From contig MNCI01005936.1 in assembly GCA_015680685.1 (NCBI GenBank), positions 707,786 to 764,933 on the forward strand: a stretch of 57,148 nucleotides of DNA, written 5' to 3'. A model generated the notes under the pieces. The model searched no databases. It worked only from the letters and a program-made list of their open reading frames with translations, and was not told where the DNA came from. Source of the DNA: Gnetum montanum. Taxonomy: Eukaryota; Streptophyta; Gnetopsida; Gnetales; Gnetaceae. Both the position numbers and the translations under genes were made by a program. Of this stretch, positions 9,885 to 20,129 are shown one piece after another. Position 1 is the stretch's first letter. Every line of letters starts with the position of its first letter.

Positions 9885-12725
9885 TCATGTAGTTCCTGGT
9901 GGTAGTGGCTCCTCCATTGGTGCATTCCCTTTCCTGGTGGCGGTGGCTCCTCCATTGGTGCATTCCCTTTCCTGGTGGCGGTGGCTCCTCCATTGGTGGA
10001 TTCCCTTTGTCTTGTGCTCTAGGCTTTGAGGCTTGATGGTGCTGAAGTATGGACTGGAGCTTCTCCTCTTCAATATGAGGGTCTTGTGCCATCCATGCTA
10101 ATGTTCCAATGTTTGATGAAGTTGGCACCTCCCATGGATAGGGTAGTTACGGGAACATCTGGTTAGCCTTGATGTACCAAGCTGTGAACACCTATCATTC
10201 CTCCTCATAGGCTCTGGCTTTGGTCTTGTATTCGTGAAGATCTATTAGCCATTGAGCCAAGTCAGTTGCAACATCATTCTATCCTTGGTAGCTGGCTTTT
10301 ACCACCTCAAGTTTAGAATTTGCAACATCCAGTTTCTCCACCAGCTTCTTGCGCTTTGCAAATTTTGCTTCATATTTGATGTGGGTGAAAGCTACCTACT
10401 ACTCGAGCTCTAACCTCAGGCATCATACTGTTAACATTGCAAGGTTGGCATATCTAGATTTTCCAACTCCATGTACTCCGTCAAGTCCTGGATTTGCAGG
10501 TCTCGGTTCTTAACTTCTGCTTGGTGGGCGAAGGCATATGTGTCCAAAATGACTCGCCAATCAGGGTGTTGAGCACTGATAGTGTTGATTTGGGCCTTGG
10601 CCATATGGATCTCCTTTTCAAGGATCTATTTATACATCCCCACTTGATCACAGAAGTGCTTCTTTAGCTTGTCATGTCATTTAGCCTCATTCTGCCACAC
10701 GCTTATCTCAATCGCTGACTTTTGACAAATGGTGCATACCTCCTCCATTGAGAGGGTTCAATTTTCTCTGGCTAAAAGGCTTACGTCTCGGTTGACGCAG
10801 ATAAATTATTTTCATAATTGATGAAAGTGTTCATCAAGAATATTATTTTTCTTTTCTATAGTGGTCAACCAAAGGTTGTCAGTCGCAAGCTATTCATTTT
10901 CTTCCTGTAAGGCCTTGAGTGCCTTAAGATGCGCATGGGTTTGCACATGTGCTGTAGAGGCATCCCAAACAACCATCTCCTTTTCTTCCATTACCTTTTT
11001 ATTCTCTACAATTAACTTTGTTAGCTACTCAGTTCTACATTTTTCTAGTTGGTCTGCAAGAACAAATTGCAGAGGGTCCCGTTGTGCTACTTGTAAGGCC
11101 ATGAGCTACTCTTGTAATTTATGCACTTTAGCTTCAGCATGCTTGGCCCTTACTTATATTAAGACTAGCTTCCCCTTTGTGGAAATTAGATTTGACTGAA
11201 TTGCTATTACATCCTAAGGAATGTCAAACAGGGATGTCATTACTTGCCCTATTTAGAGCAATCTATCAAGTGCATCCTCATGTTTCGTAGGAGTCATTGA
11301 GGTTCTGGCCAGAGTTTGAGCATCCTGTGCTCCTGAGAGATCTACTGGTGGCACAATAGGTATGTTGAAGGATTCTTTGATGTGGTCAACGATCACTTAT
11401 GCAGCTCCCACAGCATTCTGGTGTTGCATGACAACCATAGTGGCCCCTTCACCAGTCTCTAACTGCACCTAGAAAGATGCCATGTTTCTTGAGATCTGTT
11501 GTGACCATCTACTATCCCCTCCTCCTGTATGAATAGATACTTCATCCCTTCTATGATCCAATGAAATATTAGGTTGCTTGGCATCATCGATGATGCAAAA
11601 GAGGTTTGCATCATCATAACGTTTCCAACTGACCATCTTAGCGATGGCCCTAATATGGCTCATCGATGGTATATAGTCTTGCGGTGGTGGTGGTTGATCT
11701 TAGCCTGTGCTAGGCCCTACTTCTTGTTGTTGGCTAGGACCTATGGCTGGAGGTTGACTGGGTCCAACCACCTATTCTTCTTCTTATTCTAGTCCTAGCT
11801 CTTTGCTAGTGCTTTTTCTTGGAGTTGGCGCCTTTAGCAATTCAGCGTATGAAGCAGTTTGGGCTTTTTGAAGGACATCATTGGTATATCACTAGATACC
11901 AGCACGTTGGAAAAGCTTTCTAATAAGACAAGGGAAAGGCAGCGCCATCTTCCCTATCTTCTGTTCTTTGAACCGCCTTAGCATCTCCATCAAATATAGA
12001 TGGGGTAGGTTAGTGTTAATCTTTCCCATAAACACTGCACATCCTCTAGCTACATACATTGATATTATTTTTAGGCCCTTTATGGGGAAGAGGTGATATG
12101 TTCCGATTTTGAAGTACACTCTCTTTTCCATTGTCAATTCACCAAATTCTTTATCTCTTCCATAAGCCTTCTCCAACCAATCCTTTCGCACATCAGGGTC
12201 TGAACGGGTAGATAACCGAGCAACCTAGGGCCCTATATTTGGAAGGTTTAACACTTCCAAAATTACCTACATAGAGAAGTCAACTATCACACCAAAAATA
12301 TTAATAGTGGTTCCCTGCTCCCTATTGTGCTAGAATTGGTATGTTTCTCCTACATACCAGGCACCGCTTTTAGAGAGGATAGGCCAAAAGGGAGATCCTT
12401 TGAGGTGATCCCTAATAGCCTCAGGAGCGAACTCTGCAAATGATTCAAAGTTCAACTGCAAAATCACCGTAGCGAATGTGGACTTCTCATGGATAGCCTG
12501 AACACAATCTTGGGGTAACTTAAGTTGTTGTCCTGGTCCAGGTGCTGCAGCAGCTCCTCCTTCTGCTTGCCTAGACCGTCTGGTAGGAGGTTCATCTTGA
12601 TGGATGCTGAATGATTACTTCTCCTATTTTGCATGTTGTCCGGTAGGTCTTTTTCTTCCACCTCTCCAAGCTTGTTTGCTTCCACCTTGGGTAGGACCTT
12701 CCTTCTATCCACATTTTGGGTCCAT
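9885..12725 (-). pseudogene. ORF3 of element D (plant-transposon-protein-like domain plus coiled coil)
   Basis: Start chosen at the ATG of 12725, directly after a GATTGTAG acceptor-like sequence; F, C and G start at the same aligned point. The N-terminal ~120 codons are Gln/Lys-rich. Next comes FWPILSKSGAWYVGETYQF (about 12390-12330). At 12191-11892 lies an open stretch with YFKIGTYHLFP and LPFPCLIRKLFQRAGI. This pattern resembles the family annotated in plants as 'putative plant transposon protein'. From about 11400 to 10050 the minus frame is Leu/Glu/Lys-rich, consistent with a long coiled coil. I see no signal peptide or membrane segment. The C-terminus ends PPGTT-stop at 9885 only in a frame shifted by a 38-bp repeat expansion. 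Stops elsewhere make it a pseudogene. Confidence 0.82.
9895..10008 (-). repeat. Three 38-bp tandem units inside the ORF3 C-terminus
   Basis: Units begin at 9895, 9933 and 9971, each containing GGTGGCTCCTCCATTGGTG. Since 38 is not a multiple of three, successive copies are read in three frames: proline-rich PPMEEPPPPG, then HQWRSHRHQ, then CTNGGATTT. Element F has a single unit-like end (KPMEDPLPLGTT-stop at 38709), which shows the ancestral state. Confidence 0.93.
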
Positions 12726-13204
12726 CTACAATCACATGGGCCAAGCGTTAGTAAGGTTGTTTTTTGAATTTAAGTTATACCTTACTACTTTCCTTGATTA
12801 CTGATTTTATGTTATCACATGTGAAAGTGCCCGAAAGTTTGTAATAATGACTCCTATGACTTAGGTGGTTTTCATTTTAGTCTCCTGGTATACCTAAGGG
12901 TTAAATGATTTTTAGGCACAATTATTCTAAGTGTTATAGTTAATTACCCTAATTGATGTCCTTTGGGTGATGATAAATTTCAAAAAAGTTAGGCACTTTT
13001 CGGCAAGTGTCCCTCTCCCACGACTAAACTGAACACTCCGGGTTGAAGCAAGTTCAAACGGAATAAAAATCAGAGTACCAGTGAGCGAGATCGAGTGAGA
13101 AAAGAAAGGGTCACACAAGCACAAGTCGCAGAGAAAAATTTCAAAAACTCCCCCTGTGTGAATGAAAAAATGATGCTAAGTGTTCCGGGGGACCAGGGGG
13201 GTGA
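12726..13204 (-). other. ORF3 leader of element D
   Basis: This non-coding stretch lies between the internal TATA box and the ORF3 ATG. It shares AGGGGGAGTTTTTGAAATTT (minus strand, about 13160-13135) with the leader of element G (AAGGGGAGTTTTTGCAATTT, 48064-48083). It ends GATTGTAG next to ATG, fitting a 3' splice site of a leader intron. No clear 5' splice site was found here. Confidence 0.55.
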
Positions 13205-13219
13205 CCTATTTATAGGTGG
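13205..13219 (-). promoter_or_regulatory. Internal TATA box upstream of ORF3 (element D)
   Basis: The minus strand reads CCTATAAATAGG. It lies directly downstream of GATATC palindromes, the same arrangement as in the LTR (GATATC cluster then TCTATAAATAAG). I infer a promoter for ORF3 about 480 bases before its ATG. Confidence 0.6.
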
Positions 13220-13310
13220 TAGGGATGCAATATCGTGTACACGATATCCCGTACACGATATCGCATACGATACATCGCATATACGATATCTCGTCCCTAG
13301 TGATGTGAGA
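13220..13310 (-). promoter_or_regulatory. U3-like GATATC palindrome cluster upstream of ORF3 (element D)
   Basis: At least four RATATC sites occur within about 65 bases (13229-13290), with CGTGTACACGATATCCCGTA and similar palindromic spacing. The LTR U3 of the same element has five sites in the same style. The surrounding sequence is not otherwise an LTR. Confidence 0.7.
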
Positions 13311-13601
13311 CATCATGAAAATACTGACTTTTTAAATGATTTTCTTGAAATTAACGGTGGAATTAAGGACATTAACTATGATCAAGATGTGCTAGGGTAA
13401 TTTCATTAAGTCAAAAGGCATAATTAATGATAATGATGTGGATTTTATCAATAAAACCATGGTAAGAAAAAGGGTATGTAATGATGCATTGGAACATTAA
13501 AATTTAGAGGGATAATAATAAAGGAAAGAAAATTATTGAGAAATTATGTTGAGGGTAAGAAATGATGTGTGTGAGTGATGTCATAAGTGAGAATTACAAA
13601 A
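13311..13601 (-). other. Spacer segment of element D
   Basis: AT-rich non-coding sequence between the U3-like cluster and the assembly gap. I see no domain or repeat in it. Confidence 0.5.
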
Positions 13602-14089
13602 NNNNNNNNNNNNNNNNNNNNNNNNNNNNNNNNNNNNNNNNNNNNNNNNNNNNNNNNNNNNNNNNNNNNNNNNNNNNNNNNNNNNNNNNNNNNNNNNNNN
13701 NNNNNNNNNNNNNNNNNNNNNNNNNNNNNNNNNNNNNNNNNNNNNNNNNNNNNNNNNNNNNNNNNNNNNNNNNNNNNNNNNNNNNNNNNNNNNNNNNNNN
13801 NNNNNNNNNNNNNNNNNNNNNNNNNNNNNNNNNNNNNNNNNNNNNNNNNNNNNNNNNNNNNNNNNNNNNNNNNNNNNNNNNNNNNNNNNNNNNNNNNNNN
13901 NNNNNNNNNNNNNNNNNNNNNNNNNNNNNNNNNNNNNNNNNNNNNNNNNNNNNNNNNNNNNNNNNNNNNNNNNNNNNNNNNNNNNNNNNNNNNNNNNNNN
14001 NNNNNNNNNNNNNNNNNNNNNNNNNNNNNNNNNNNNNNNNNNNNNNNNNNNNNNNNNNNNNNNNNNNNNNNNNNNNNNNNNNNNNNNNN
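13602..14089. other. Assembly gap (488 N)
   Basis: A run of N. Apparent open frames across it are artefacts of unknown bases. By position it should hold the spacer segment with the GGGGAGGACCCA block. Confidence 1.
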
Positions 14090-14400
14090 GTTGCATGATA
14101 ACTCCCACAGTCATCACCAAAGAGAATCCACAAGTCCCCTTGATGTCACACCCTAATCATTCTCGCTTGGTCCATCCTTCTTCATTCTGGGTACAATGAA
14201 CACAAAATTAATTTTAAGTTTCAAGAATTTCAAGAATATCACTGTACCCTTGAACAGAACCTCTTATTTGTAGAATGGATGAGTGGGTGTAATGGGCTCA
14301 TTGTCAAAATAATTGATCACTCATGACTTAATAACATAGAACACACCTCAACCAAAGGTCCACATGAGTGTTTTATTCATAGATGAGATTACTTATAAAA
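14090..14400 (-). other. Spacer segment of element D
   Basis: The minus strand carries the block AGGGTGTGACATCAAGGGGA (about 14151-14132) also present at about 34396-34415 in F. It also has the CATCCAT and AATAAGAGGTTCT segments of that spacer. It is non-coding. Confidence 0.7.
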
Positions 14401-14515
14401 ACATAAAAAGACAAAAACACAAAAAGATAAGAAGATAAAAAAAAAGTTGAAAAATGAAAAACTAGAAAACAAAAATTGAAAAATTAAAGAAAAATAAAAA
14501 GTGGTTATTAATCTT
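14401..14515 (-). repeat. T-rich tract of element D
   Basis: On the minus strand this is a TTTTTATTTTTC-type tract, and it contains the end of gag, whose last codons read FLFFFNFSIFVF then stop. Pol, which normally lies just before this tract, is absent. Confidence 0.8.
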
Positions 14516-16504
14516 GCTTGTTATTAGAATGGGGGGGTATCCCCCATAACTAATCGATTGAGTACGACAAGGATTAATAAATGACAGATGAGGATCCTTG
14601 CATGTTGGAAGTATTGGAACTTTGCCATACTTACCCTGTCGGGGTTCACACACTTGATTATAGTAAGCATAGTGGGGCACTTTATGCGATGTAGTTCCCA
14701 GATAATGAGTTGACCCACTATGATGTTTGTGATCATTAGATGGTATGCAAGGATTGGGATGTCGCTCTCCATTCCTATGGTCATTGGACCATCTTATTGT
14801 TGGAGTGTGAGTTGGTGGCCCTGATGAAGTTACATGAGGTGTTGGGTTTATAGGTAAGGGTGCACCATAGTGTGGGACTTGTGCTAGGTTGGAAGATGCA
14901 GTGGTCTCAGAATTGTGTTGTCCCTTCTTACGGCCATGTTTAAAGAAGGGGTGCTTTTGATGTTGAGGAGGCTTTTCACTGCTGTTAGTAGTAGTAGCAC
15001 AAGTGTCGTTCATGGGTTGCGATGGCGTAGGCACCTTAGGAATAGTTGGTGGTGATGTATAAGGAGGGAAAGGATGAGAATGTTGAAATTTAGAAGGAGT
15101 ATAAGGTGCACAAGGTGGTGGTTTTGTTGGAGGCATGGGATGATAGTATTAAGGAGAATGATACTGTGGTGAGATAAATTATGTTGGCCCAGTTGGAGAA
15201 ACAGGGTGTCGAACAAGATAAGCATTTGGATTTCGATAATATGAAGGGTGTCTCCAGTCTAAGGGTGGATTCCCCCACAACTGGGATTGTTGCCACTGTG
15301 ATCAAACATAGTATCTCTATATGAACTCTAGATGTAACGTGTTTCCCCAATGCTCATGTAGATGTAACAATATTAGGCATTGGCCCTTGAGGTGATCATA
15401 CAGACATATGTTGCATTCATACATATGATTGACAGTTGAGCTCTTATTTTCTTTATCCCTTCTTTTTGATTGTCTACTATTTCTTCGTGCTTCTTGGGTT
15501 GTCAAAACTCTATCTCCAATGATGTCGATATATTCTCCACACTTTTGATACATCCATTCCAACATCTTATTAATCTTTGCCTCTTCTTCTTGTAATGTTT
15601 GTTGTATTGGAAAAGATGATGTTTCCACCTTGAAATTGGTTGATTTCTCCTTTTTATGATCATGGACCTTTGTTAAGTTGAGATTTCCGTCCCATTGATG
15701 TTTTTCAACACTCTCCCATCTAGCTAATTCTCCTTCTTCTTTTTCTACCAGCTTAATAAGCTCTTGGATTTGATGGATTCGTAGTTCGTATAGTTGACCT
15801 TGGACATACATTCCTAAGGTCTCTCTTGTTTCATTACATAGCCCATCAATGATATGATACATTAGCCTTTCCTTGAAAAATCCATGGCCTGGATAGTTGT
15901 TTAACAACGCGTAATATATTTTTAAGGCCATGTCCAACGGTTCATGTTGTGTTTGTTTCCATCCTTGGATTTGTTTCCTCAAGGCTGACACTCTTGCATA
16001 GGTTTGATATTTTTTGTTAAAGACTTCTACCATTGGTGACCAATGTCATATTAAATTTGGTTTTAACAATCTATACCATACTTTTGCTTGGTTAACAAGT
16101 GTCATAGGGAAGAGCTTAAGTTTTTTCCACCCGTTATCAATGTTATTCCATGTGCAGGCATCATACAAGGCTTGTAAATGTTGATATGGGTCTAAGTCAT
16201 AGCCTCCTAAAAATTTAGGAAAGTTGTTTAAATCGAGCTTGGGTAGACGGCTCTCTTTACGATGCCTACGTGAGATTTGAACAGCCTTTTGTATTTGCGT
16301 TAAGCTTGTAGTGGCTAGTGGGGATTCATCGTCATCTTGCAAGTTATGCCTTCATGTGTTAGGATGACGTTGTTTTTGTTCATGTTTATAAGAAACCCCT
16401 ACCTTGGGTTGCATACTCCAATCTTCATCATCATATAGTTCGTTGGTTCTCCAAAGAACTTCCTCACTAAGTGTGGCATTATTATAGTCTTGTAGGAGAG
16501 GCAT
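14462..16504 (-). pseudogene. gag of element D (near-intact frame)
   Basis: Gag forms the virus-like particle and packages element RNA. From the ATG at 16504 (MPLLQDYNN) to the stop at 14462 there is one frame of 680 codons broken only by six stops, of the kind C-to-T change produces, and no frameshift. The capsid-type region (about 16250-15750) has LQALYDACTWNNI, WYRLL, LRKQIQGWKQ and HIIDGL. A Cys/His motif CNICLYDHLKGQC lies near 15390. The last ~220 codons are rich in Pro, His and Ser. The N-terminus lacks the HPDEY block of C, F, G and I. No protease Asp-Ser-Gly follows. It is the best-preserved coding frame in the window. Confidence 0.88.
14537..14557 (-). promoter_or_regulatory. PPT-like site inside the gag end (element D)
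   Basis: The minus strand reads CGATTAGTTATGGGGGATAC, equivalent to the post-pol sites in B, C, F, G and I. It has kept its place next to the T-rich tract although pol is gone. Confidence 0.5.
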
Positions 16505-16625
16505 TGTTGTAAAGTTGTGTGTGAATTTATATGTGACTTTATAATTATTATTTTTCTAAAAGATATATCATTAAGTTCTTTACAACGACCTTGTATGATA
16601 TGACTAATCTAGATAACTAGCACTG

Positions 16626-16643
16626 TCCCCGGCAACGACGCCA
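16626..16643 (-). promoter_or_regulatory. Primer-binding site, tRNA-Asp (element D)
   Basis: The minus strand reads TGGCGTCGTTGCCGGGGA, one base after the LTR end. Plant tRNA-Asp(GTC) ends TCCCCGGCAACGGCGCCA, giving 17 of 18 complementary positions. Athila elements use this primer. Confidence 0.95.
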
Positions 16644-16644
16644 A

Positions 16645-17467
16645 TGATGAGTGGCGAGGTACCCCTACACTCAACCATACGAATACAAGTGTTCTCACAC
16701 ACGATCTGGTCGAAATCCATAGATGGACTAGTTGTGTCACCTAGAAAGTTTTCCTTAGGTCGTAGTTCGCTGTCTTCCCACTTGGACTAGTATTATATTT
16801 TTCATATATTGTTTAGTCCACAGTGAGGTGTATGATGTGTTCCTAATCTAACGCTACTCTTGAAGGCAGTGGAAAATAATATTAACTAAGTTAAGCTAGG
16901 AGGGAAAGGGTAAGAGAATCTAATCTAGCCTAAGTGCGATGAGCATCCATTCCTTGATCATTTGTACACATCTTGTACTTCATGCATGACTACCACTAGG
17001 ATTACCAAGCGCAGATCCTAGGTATGCCACTGGGTTACCAAGTAATCAAACTTAAATGCTCGTAATCAAGTTGTACTCATTCTGCGTCTAACGTGAGTTT
17101 AAGGGTGAGAGAGACTAATTAGGAAAGTAGTAAATAAAAATTAAATAAATAAATAAACAAAGTAAATGCTGCAATGATGAAGTAATCTCGATCTTTATTG
17201 TCGGTCATGTGCGTGTCCAAGTACGTCACACTCGAAGAAAGGATGCCGTAAAATTACATTCACCACACTGTGGGCAAACATGAGAAAATAATCTATCTTT
17301 GGAGGGATCAAACTACGAGAGCTTTGCTACAATCTAACTCTACTTCCTAAACAAGGGAGAGATGCTTCTTATTTATAGACATTGTAACGGATTGCGATAT
17401 GTGATATCGTGATGGACGCGATATCATGTACACGATATCGCGGCCCATGCGATATCGTGTCCCATCA
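16645..17467 (-). repeat. 5' LTR of element D (GATATC type)
   Basis: The LTR is 823 bp and starts TGATGGGACACGATATCGC on the minus strand. Five GATATC-like sites lie in U3 (17395-17467). TATA (TGTCTATAAATAAG) is at 17368-17380, and it ends CCACTCATCA. Confidence 0.94.
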
Positions 17468-17472
17468 TTAGG
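17468..17472 (-). repeat. Target-site duplication of element D (right copy)
   Basis: TTAGG, identical to 8878-8882. Confidence 0.93.
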
Positions 17473-17991
17473 AAACCCAAGGGCCTATGCAATAGCTTTA
17501 GCTAAGTAGGACACTTGAATGTCCTTGATTTTTATAGTAGAACCTACCTTTCTATTATTCCAGAAGATGTATGTCTCTCCCATGTACCACTCCCTGCTAG
17601 AAGTGATAATTTGCCACATGGGCAAGGTTTGCAATTGTGTCTTCATCTCTATTTGGGAATGCTCTAAAAATTACATGAATTTCAACTCTTGGAGGAATAA
17701 ATTTTGGATATCATGAGGCCTGATGGTGTCAAGACAAGCTTGTGTTAGTATGACTTCAAGCCTTAGTATGGGTCTTGGTGCCTCCCCATGCTATGAGTAT
17801 TCTGTTGTAGCTTCTTCTTCAAGGATCTATCAAATAGATTCCACTTTGGGCTCTTCTCGAAGAGGTCCTATTGCATGGGTTTCTTCTAGTTTATCTTGGG
17901 CCTATTCTTATTGGCCCCTTCCAGTCCTAGGTCATTTCTCCATTGGTTGCAATGGTTCTCCCTCTTGCAGTTGTTTCGATCTTGGTGCCAT
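17473..17991 (-). pseudogene. ORF3 of element C, N-terminal part
   Basis: Start at ATG 17991 (MAPRSKQLQEG), aligned with MAPRP of element G. The minus strand continues to a segment matching G near 48830-48970: the ERYM-ETY-type motif and KIKDIQVSY, ending at ALGFP. Element D interrupts the next codons; the frame resumes at 8877. It is about 170 codons long with only a few stops. Confidence 0.82.
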
Positions 17992-18443
17992 TTGTAATCA
18001 CAAAATGACCATGGTTTAGCAATCAATGTGTAACGTGAAATAATTTGTGATGCTTGATCTCCTCAAGAGAGTTACACTTGGCTAAGTTGTGATTATGGAC
18101 AATTCAATCGATTTTAATCATTACCTTATTGTGTTTGTAATGTTAAGAAATCATACTAGAGAATGTTGAAAAGGTTAACTCTCAAAAATTGATGGTTTGT
18201 ATCATTGTATTCATTAACCCTTTGGGGGAGTTAGAATAATTTTCAGAAAATTTCCTTAGAAACCTTAAGGTTTGTGGCCCCCATGATAAAGAGCTTACCT
18301 TTGGTAGCTACAAGATTGAAGAATGGAGTGATTTGGACAAATGGTTGGAAAGTTATGGCTCTTTGAAGGTGTTGGGCTCTAAAAAATGGCAAAAAATCCC
18401 TTCTTGTTATGAAGCAAATGGTAAAAATGTCAAAGTTTTCAAT
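17992..18443 (-). other. ORF3 leader of element C, possible leader intron
   Basis: The minus strand contains CTACCAAAGGTAAGCTC, a near-perfect plant 5' splice site with the intron starting at 18298. TTGTGATTACAA abuts the ATG, where a TTGCAG acceptor could have decayed. Element G has AGAGGTATGC at the matching place (intron from 48169). An intron of about 300 bases would put the ATG at the start of exon 2. Confidence 0.45.
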
Positions 18444-18457
18444 GGCATTTATAGGAT
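18444..18457 (-). promoter_or_regulatory. Internal TATA box upstream of ORF3 (element C)
   Basis: The minus strand reads ATCCTATAAATGCC, preceded by GGGCCCCATCGATGC, a motif matching the GAGGCCCCATCAACAC of this element's own LTR U3. Confidence 0.55.
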
Positions 18458-18560
18458 TTTTGGCATGCATCGATGGGGCCCTGTTGACGGGTTTGGTTGT
18501 TTCAACTAGGCCTAGTCGAAATGGCTATTGATTGTCATTGACTTGTGTTGACTTTTCTAA
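18458..18560 (-). promoter_or_regulatory. U3-like TTGAC/GGCCCC repeats upstream of ORF3 (element C)
   Basis: The minus strand has several GTCAA/TTGAC words plus CTAGGCCTAG and GGGCCCCATCGATG. The element's LTR U3 (25950-26024) has ATTGACGAGGCCCCATCAAC and TTGACATAGCCCCATCAATG. Both clusters end at a CCTATAAAT TATA box. Confidence 0.6.
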
Positions 18561-19880
18561 AACATTGAAAATATAAGGAATTTTTGAGTGAAATTGGAGT
18601 TAAATGGAAGCTCAAAAAGTCACAAACATGATGAAAATAGTCTAAGAGGATGTTGGAGCTTAGAAAATTTAGAAGGTTAAGAGAATTGAGAAAAATGGTT
18701 GGAGAATGATGTTTTATGAAGATTTTAAAAAGCAGAAAGCTGGATGTACAATGGGGCATGTGAAAGATAGGGTTATAGTAATGTCTAAGGTAAGGGACTT
18801 AACTAGTAGAACCAAGAGATATGCATGTGGATCCTCCCCATAGTAGGCACATGCCATTTTTGCCCTTGCATAACCTTAACTAAGGAGTCCATGGATCCCA
18901 TAGTTGATTCAATGACCATGAAAAGTTAAGGACCAACCTAGAAGAATCTATCTCAGAATTCCAACACATTAAACTAAGAAATCAAACATAACACAGAAAA
19001 AAACAATGAGGTGAGTAATCATAGCATAGATGGATGACTGAGAAGGTGGGATGGAATCCTAAATTGAGTTCATAAGAAGTCCCTTGTGGAGTTTGTGTTT
19101 AAAATGACCTGAGAAGATCCATCCTGAGTCCAAACCAAAACTAACCCGATTCAGCCCCTCAAGACATAAGAGCACCCACATAGAATAACCACCATTCCAT
19201 AAGCAGAAGAGAAAAAAGTAGAAAGTGAGAGAGGACCTTAGTTAGAGGGAGTTTTCAAGCATGGGTAACATGTCTTTCTAGTCCCATAACTAGTGCTTGT
19301 CGCCCATTTATTTATCTAAGGGGTGTGCTTTGAATTTCCATAATGTTTTTTTTATATTTTTTTATATTATTTTATTTTTTTTATTTTTTATTTTTTCTTT
19401 TCTCTTTTTAGATGGGAACCACATCATGCAAAGACTTTATTTCACTTCTTGTAGTGGTTGACATGAAATGGTAAGTAGTCTATGAGAAACACCCAAGCAC
19501 ACAAATAAGTAGAAGAGTACAAAGAGTATTAAGTGCCCTTGAAGTCATACCCTATACAAACCTTTGAATCCTTCCCAATTCCAGAAACTACCATAGGTGA
19601 AAAATTTATTAAAAGTTTCTTTAATGAAAGGGACCTCAAAATCCCAGAATAAGAAAGACCATGAAGTTTGTGGATCGGTGGTTGATGTGGACTCACTACT
19701 TATTCTATGAAAAATAAACCATGTCTTAGTTATCAGACATCAAAATTCAAAAATAGAAACCAAACATTGACAATCACAACATTAAGCATAAATCACAATT
19801 AGTAAACAACAACATTGACAGTGTGTCCTATAGTAATAAAGCATTTTTATTAGCAAAAATAACAAAACTTACACACAAAT
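18561..19880 (-). other. Spacer of element C
   Basis: This spacer is non-coding. It carries the conserved purine-rich block (TGGGGAGGATCCA, minus strand, 18828-18840), the CTAACTAAGGTCC block (about 19243-19231) and the GTCATACCCTAT segment (about 19544-19555). Confidence 0.7.
19343..19410. repeat. A/T low-complexity tract
   Basis: A run of T stretches interrupted by single A, C or G within element C's spacer. Other copies lack it, so it is probably a local slippage expansion. Confidence 0.8.
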
Positions 19881-19889
19881 AAAGTAAAA

Positions 19890-20050
19890 TATATAAAAAA
19901 GTGTAAAATACTCAAGAAAATTTTAAATGTATTAACGATGGTGTAAAACAAAAATTGGTGTAAAAATAGGAAAAAGTTTTGAAAATCAAAAAGGTGTAAA
20001 ACAAATAATTTGCAAAATCAAAAACTTGAAAAACAAAAAATAGGAAAAAT
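19890..20050 (-). repeat. T-rich tract of element C
   Basis: On the plus strand this is GTGTAAAACAAAAATT-type A-rich sequence; the minus strand is the family T-rich tract between integrase and spacer. Confidence 0.8.
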
Positions 20051-20079
20051 GAGTAGCCATATGGATGGTTAGCACATAT

Positions 20080-20101
20080 GGCCATCTCCCCCACAACTGT
20101 G
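20080..20101 (-). promoter_or_regulatory. Post-pol PPT-like site, element C
   Basis: The minus strand reads ACAGTTGTGGGGGAGATGG, a strong purine run of the family type located right after integrase. Confidence 0.52.
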
Positions 20102-20129
20102 TTGGAAGGACGAGATCCACAAAATTGAG

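Larger units (their letters stand above)
8883..17467 (-). mobile_element. Element D: complete LTR element with gag and ORF3, no pol
   Basis: Two LTRs (8883-9729 and 16645-17467) enclose, on the minus strand, PBS, gag, post-gag PPT-like site, T-rich tract, spacer (with a 488-base gap), U3-like/TATA region, ORF3 and PPT. The target duplication is TTAGG. No protease, RT, RNase H or integrase motif occurs. The unsequenced gap lies in the spacer and is too short for pol. It resembles TR-GAG-type non-autonomous elements but also keeps ORF3. The LTRs are roughly 89% identical over the first ~400 bases counted by eye, so the insertion is old. Confidence 0.92.

Noticed and set aside
10861-11199. Plus-strand 112-codon frame, Cys/Ser-rich
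   Set aside because: It lies antisense to ORF3 of element D, has no homologue in the other copies, and the minus strand explains the conservation.
13562-14156. Long open frames spanning the run of N on both strands
   Set aside because: They exist only because unknown bases contain no stops; real sequence contributes a few codons at each edge.
14462-15136. A 224-codon Pro/His-rich frame as a host proline-rich protein
   Set aside because: It is in the same frame as the upstream gag of element D and corresponds to the Pro-rich gag tail of element I.
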